Assembly: GCA_018267385.1 (NCBI GenBank)
Contig: JAFDYN010000012.1
Coordinates: 39,644-103,643, forward strand
Direction: 5' to 3'
DNA from: Bacteroidota bacterium
GTDB taxonomy: Bacteria; Bacteroidota; Bacteroidia; Chitinophagales; LD1
Length of the DNA: 64,000 bases
A program made the translations under genes and the position numbers. Each line of letters starts with the position of its first letter. Position 1 is the first letter of the stretch. The notes beneath the pieces were generated by a model. It saw only the letters and a list, made by a program, of their open reading frames with translations, had not been told where the DNA came from and ran no database searches. Positions 63,295 through 64,000 of the stretch are shown one piece after another.

Positions 63295-63378
63295 TCAGAT
63301 TTGATCAAAGAATAAAATGGAGCGGTAGAAGACCGCAAAGCAGGCCACACCGGCCAGTATGAGGAGAGCGGCTACCAT
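63295..63378 (-). CDS. Micro-ORF encoding a 27-residue single-helix membrane peptide
   Basis: ATG at 63378, stop at 63295-63297, 3 bp upstream of kdpF and 3 bp after the preceding gene. The peptide is almost entirely one helix (MVAALLILAGVACFAVFY) followed by RSILFFDQI. Tight spacing on both sides in a strongly conserved operon argues that it is translated. It could be a second small subunit of the pump or a membrane regulator; I do not know a name for it. Confidence 0.65.
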   Translation of the reverse strand: MVAALLILAGVACFAVFYRSILFFDQI

Positions 63379-63381
63379 GGC

Positions 63382-63753
63382 TTATACAGTTTTGGCGTAG
63401 AGCAGCTGATAGTACTCGGCACCAAAGTCGCGTATGAACTCCGTGCGCACCTCAGGCGTAGGCGAAAAGGAATGCTCCAGCAGGCGGCTCACCGGATCGA
63501 TATAGAGATTGATCACGGCAAAGCGCACTGCCTGCGAACCCTCTGCCAGCAGCCCGTGTGCCGCACGAAAGCAGCGCAGCACCTCATCAGTGCGATGGCC
63601 AGCCAGCATATCTTTGGTATGTGCGGCGAGGCAGGAGATACTTTTGAAGATCTCGCTGCGGTCATCTATGAGCTGTAGCTCACGCGCTATAGCAGGTACC
63701 TCAGCAGAGATAGAGATGCGGACGTCATGGTCGGTGATCATATTGTTTGACAT
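63382..63753 (-). CDS. Small soluble protein heading the kdp operon, unknown function
   Basis: 123 residues from the ATG at 63753 (the in-frame GTG at 63780 lies upstream of the likely transcription start; ATG at 63741 is also possible). Helical, with SEIFKSISCLAAHTKDMLAGHRTDEVLRCFRAAHGLLAEGSQAVR and VEFIRDFG-like TEFIRDFGAEYYQLLYAKTV at the end. No domain recognised. Three bases separate it from the micro-ORF, making it the first gene of the kdp operon and a candidate K+-response regulator or adaptor. Confidence 0.72.
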   Translation of the reverse strand: MSNNMITDHDVRISISAEVPAIARELQLIDDRSEIFKSISCLAAHTKDMLAGHRTDEVLRCFRAAHGLLAEGSQAVRFAVINLYIDPVSRLLEHSFSPTPEVRTEFIRDFGAEYYQLLYAKTV

Positions 63754-63767
63754 TTGCACCGCTATGG

Positions 63768-63782
63768 GCAAAGCAAACACCA
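63768..63782 (-). promoter_or_regulatory. Sigma-54-like -24/-12 promoter of the kdp operon
   Basis: Minus strand TGGTGTTTGCTTTGC: TGG and TTGC in the correct 15-bp frame of TGGCACN5TTGC, GG and GC separated by 10 bp. Its -12 GC is about 15 bp from the ATG at 63753. Upstream palindromes at 63880-63907 fit an enhancer-binding protein site. Confidence 0.5.
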
Positions 63783-63879
63783 GAAAAGGAGATACGCCAA
63801 CAGAATGATGATATACAGCACCTTATGCCTGCTACCGCAGAAAGCTCCCGACGCAGCACGACTCTAAAGCCTTTAAAAA

Positions 63880-63907
63880 TGAGAAGGTGTAATTCTCAAA
63901 ATGAGAG
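63880..63907. promoter_or_regulatory. Three TGAGA half-sites, candidate upstream activator site for kdp
   Basis: TGAGAA (63880-63885), TTCTCA (63893-63898) and TGAGAG (63902-63907) form two overlapping inverted repeats, one of them TCTCAAAATGAGA. They lie about 100-140 bp upstream of the sigma-54-like promoter, the normal distance for an NtrC-type activator. Confidence 0.45.
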
Positions 63908-63978
63908 GGTGACAGCTCAACAACAATCGAAAGGAATGGCAGAAACGCAGAGGAATCAATACAGAATACATTTTAGCC

Positions 63979-63994
63979 ACATAGATTTCTATGT
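63979..63994. promoter_or_regulatory. Perfect 16-bp inverted repeat at window end
   Basis: acatagatttctatgt: ACATAGA / TCTATGT around TT, following ATTTTAGCC, a -7-like string seen before two other genes here. Probably an operator of a gene starting beyond the window. Confidence 0.35.
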
Positions 63995-64000
63995 TATTAA

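Noticed and set aside
63210..63350. N-terminal extension of KdpA
   Set aside because: It overlaps kdpF and lacks similarity; the ATG at 63209 gives the normal KdpA N-terminus.

Overview
This 64 kb window looks like chromosomal DNA of a Bacteroidota bacterium, most likely of the Chitinophagia/Sphingobacteriia type (inference, about 50% G+C). Supporting signs read directly are: type IX secretion sorting domains at the C-termini of three exported proteins, TTTG/TAnnTTTG promoters, a DUF2723 membrane protein, a TonB receptor with a carboxypeptidase-like N-terminal domain, a BT_3928-type protein beside DUF1599, and a kdpD split into two genes. I see no rRNA, phage, transposase or CRISPR. One tRNA gene (Gln, TTG) is present.

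Layout. 1-10.7 kb: secreted cyclophilin (cut by the window edge), rhomboid protease, penicillin-acylase family enzyme, three uncharacterised membrane proteins (two overlapping), DUF1287 protein, outer-membrane barrel, a tiny exported peptide, an NAD(P)-binding reductase and a T9SS cargo protein. 10.8-15.8 kb: a phosphorelay operon with a CHASE3-GAF hybrid kinase carrying three receivers, a receiver-kinase and a lone receiver. 16.3-18.3 kb: a second tiny peptide of the same family, a small orphan protein and OxyR. 19-23.3 kb: a three-gene exopolysaccharide module (TPR/YaiO-like barrel, GT2 synthase, GH26-type hydrolase). 23.5-28.6 kb: secreted M43 and M1 metallopeptidases. 28.7-35.7 kb: housekeeping genes (phosphoribosyltransferase, aroK, ABC permease, BT_3928-like, GNAT, DUF1599, folP, dedA, aroE). 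35.7-43.4 kb: collagen-like protein, lipoprotein, rlmB, DUF2723, small exported protein. 43.6-54.4 kb: tRNA-Gln, then a probable metal-uptake locus: HupE/UreJ-like permease, TPR protein and two DUF4331 proteins on the minus strand, divergent from a small His/Cys protein and a TonB receptor, followed by an ECF sigma factor and a cupin anti-sigma protein. 54.4-63.8 kb: complete high-affinity K+ operon, small-protein, unnamed micro-ORF, kdpF, kdpA, kdpB, kdpC, porin, kdpD-N and sensor kinase.

The most interesting material is (a) two loci encoding 69-88 aa exported peptides that share a C-terminal VGTN..NL...REGVK.A motif and an 84-bp upstream promoter block that is better conserved (73/84) than the coding DNA; (b) the DUF4331/HupE/TonB/ECF locus with a near-identical 16-mer upstream of both the receptor and the sigma gene; (c) the kdp operon with two micro-genes and a sigma-54-like promoter plus palindromic upstream sites; (d) the compact exopolysaccharide module. 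Function statements for these are inference from domain content and gene order; no database search was possible.
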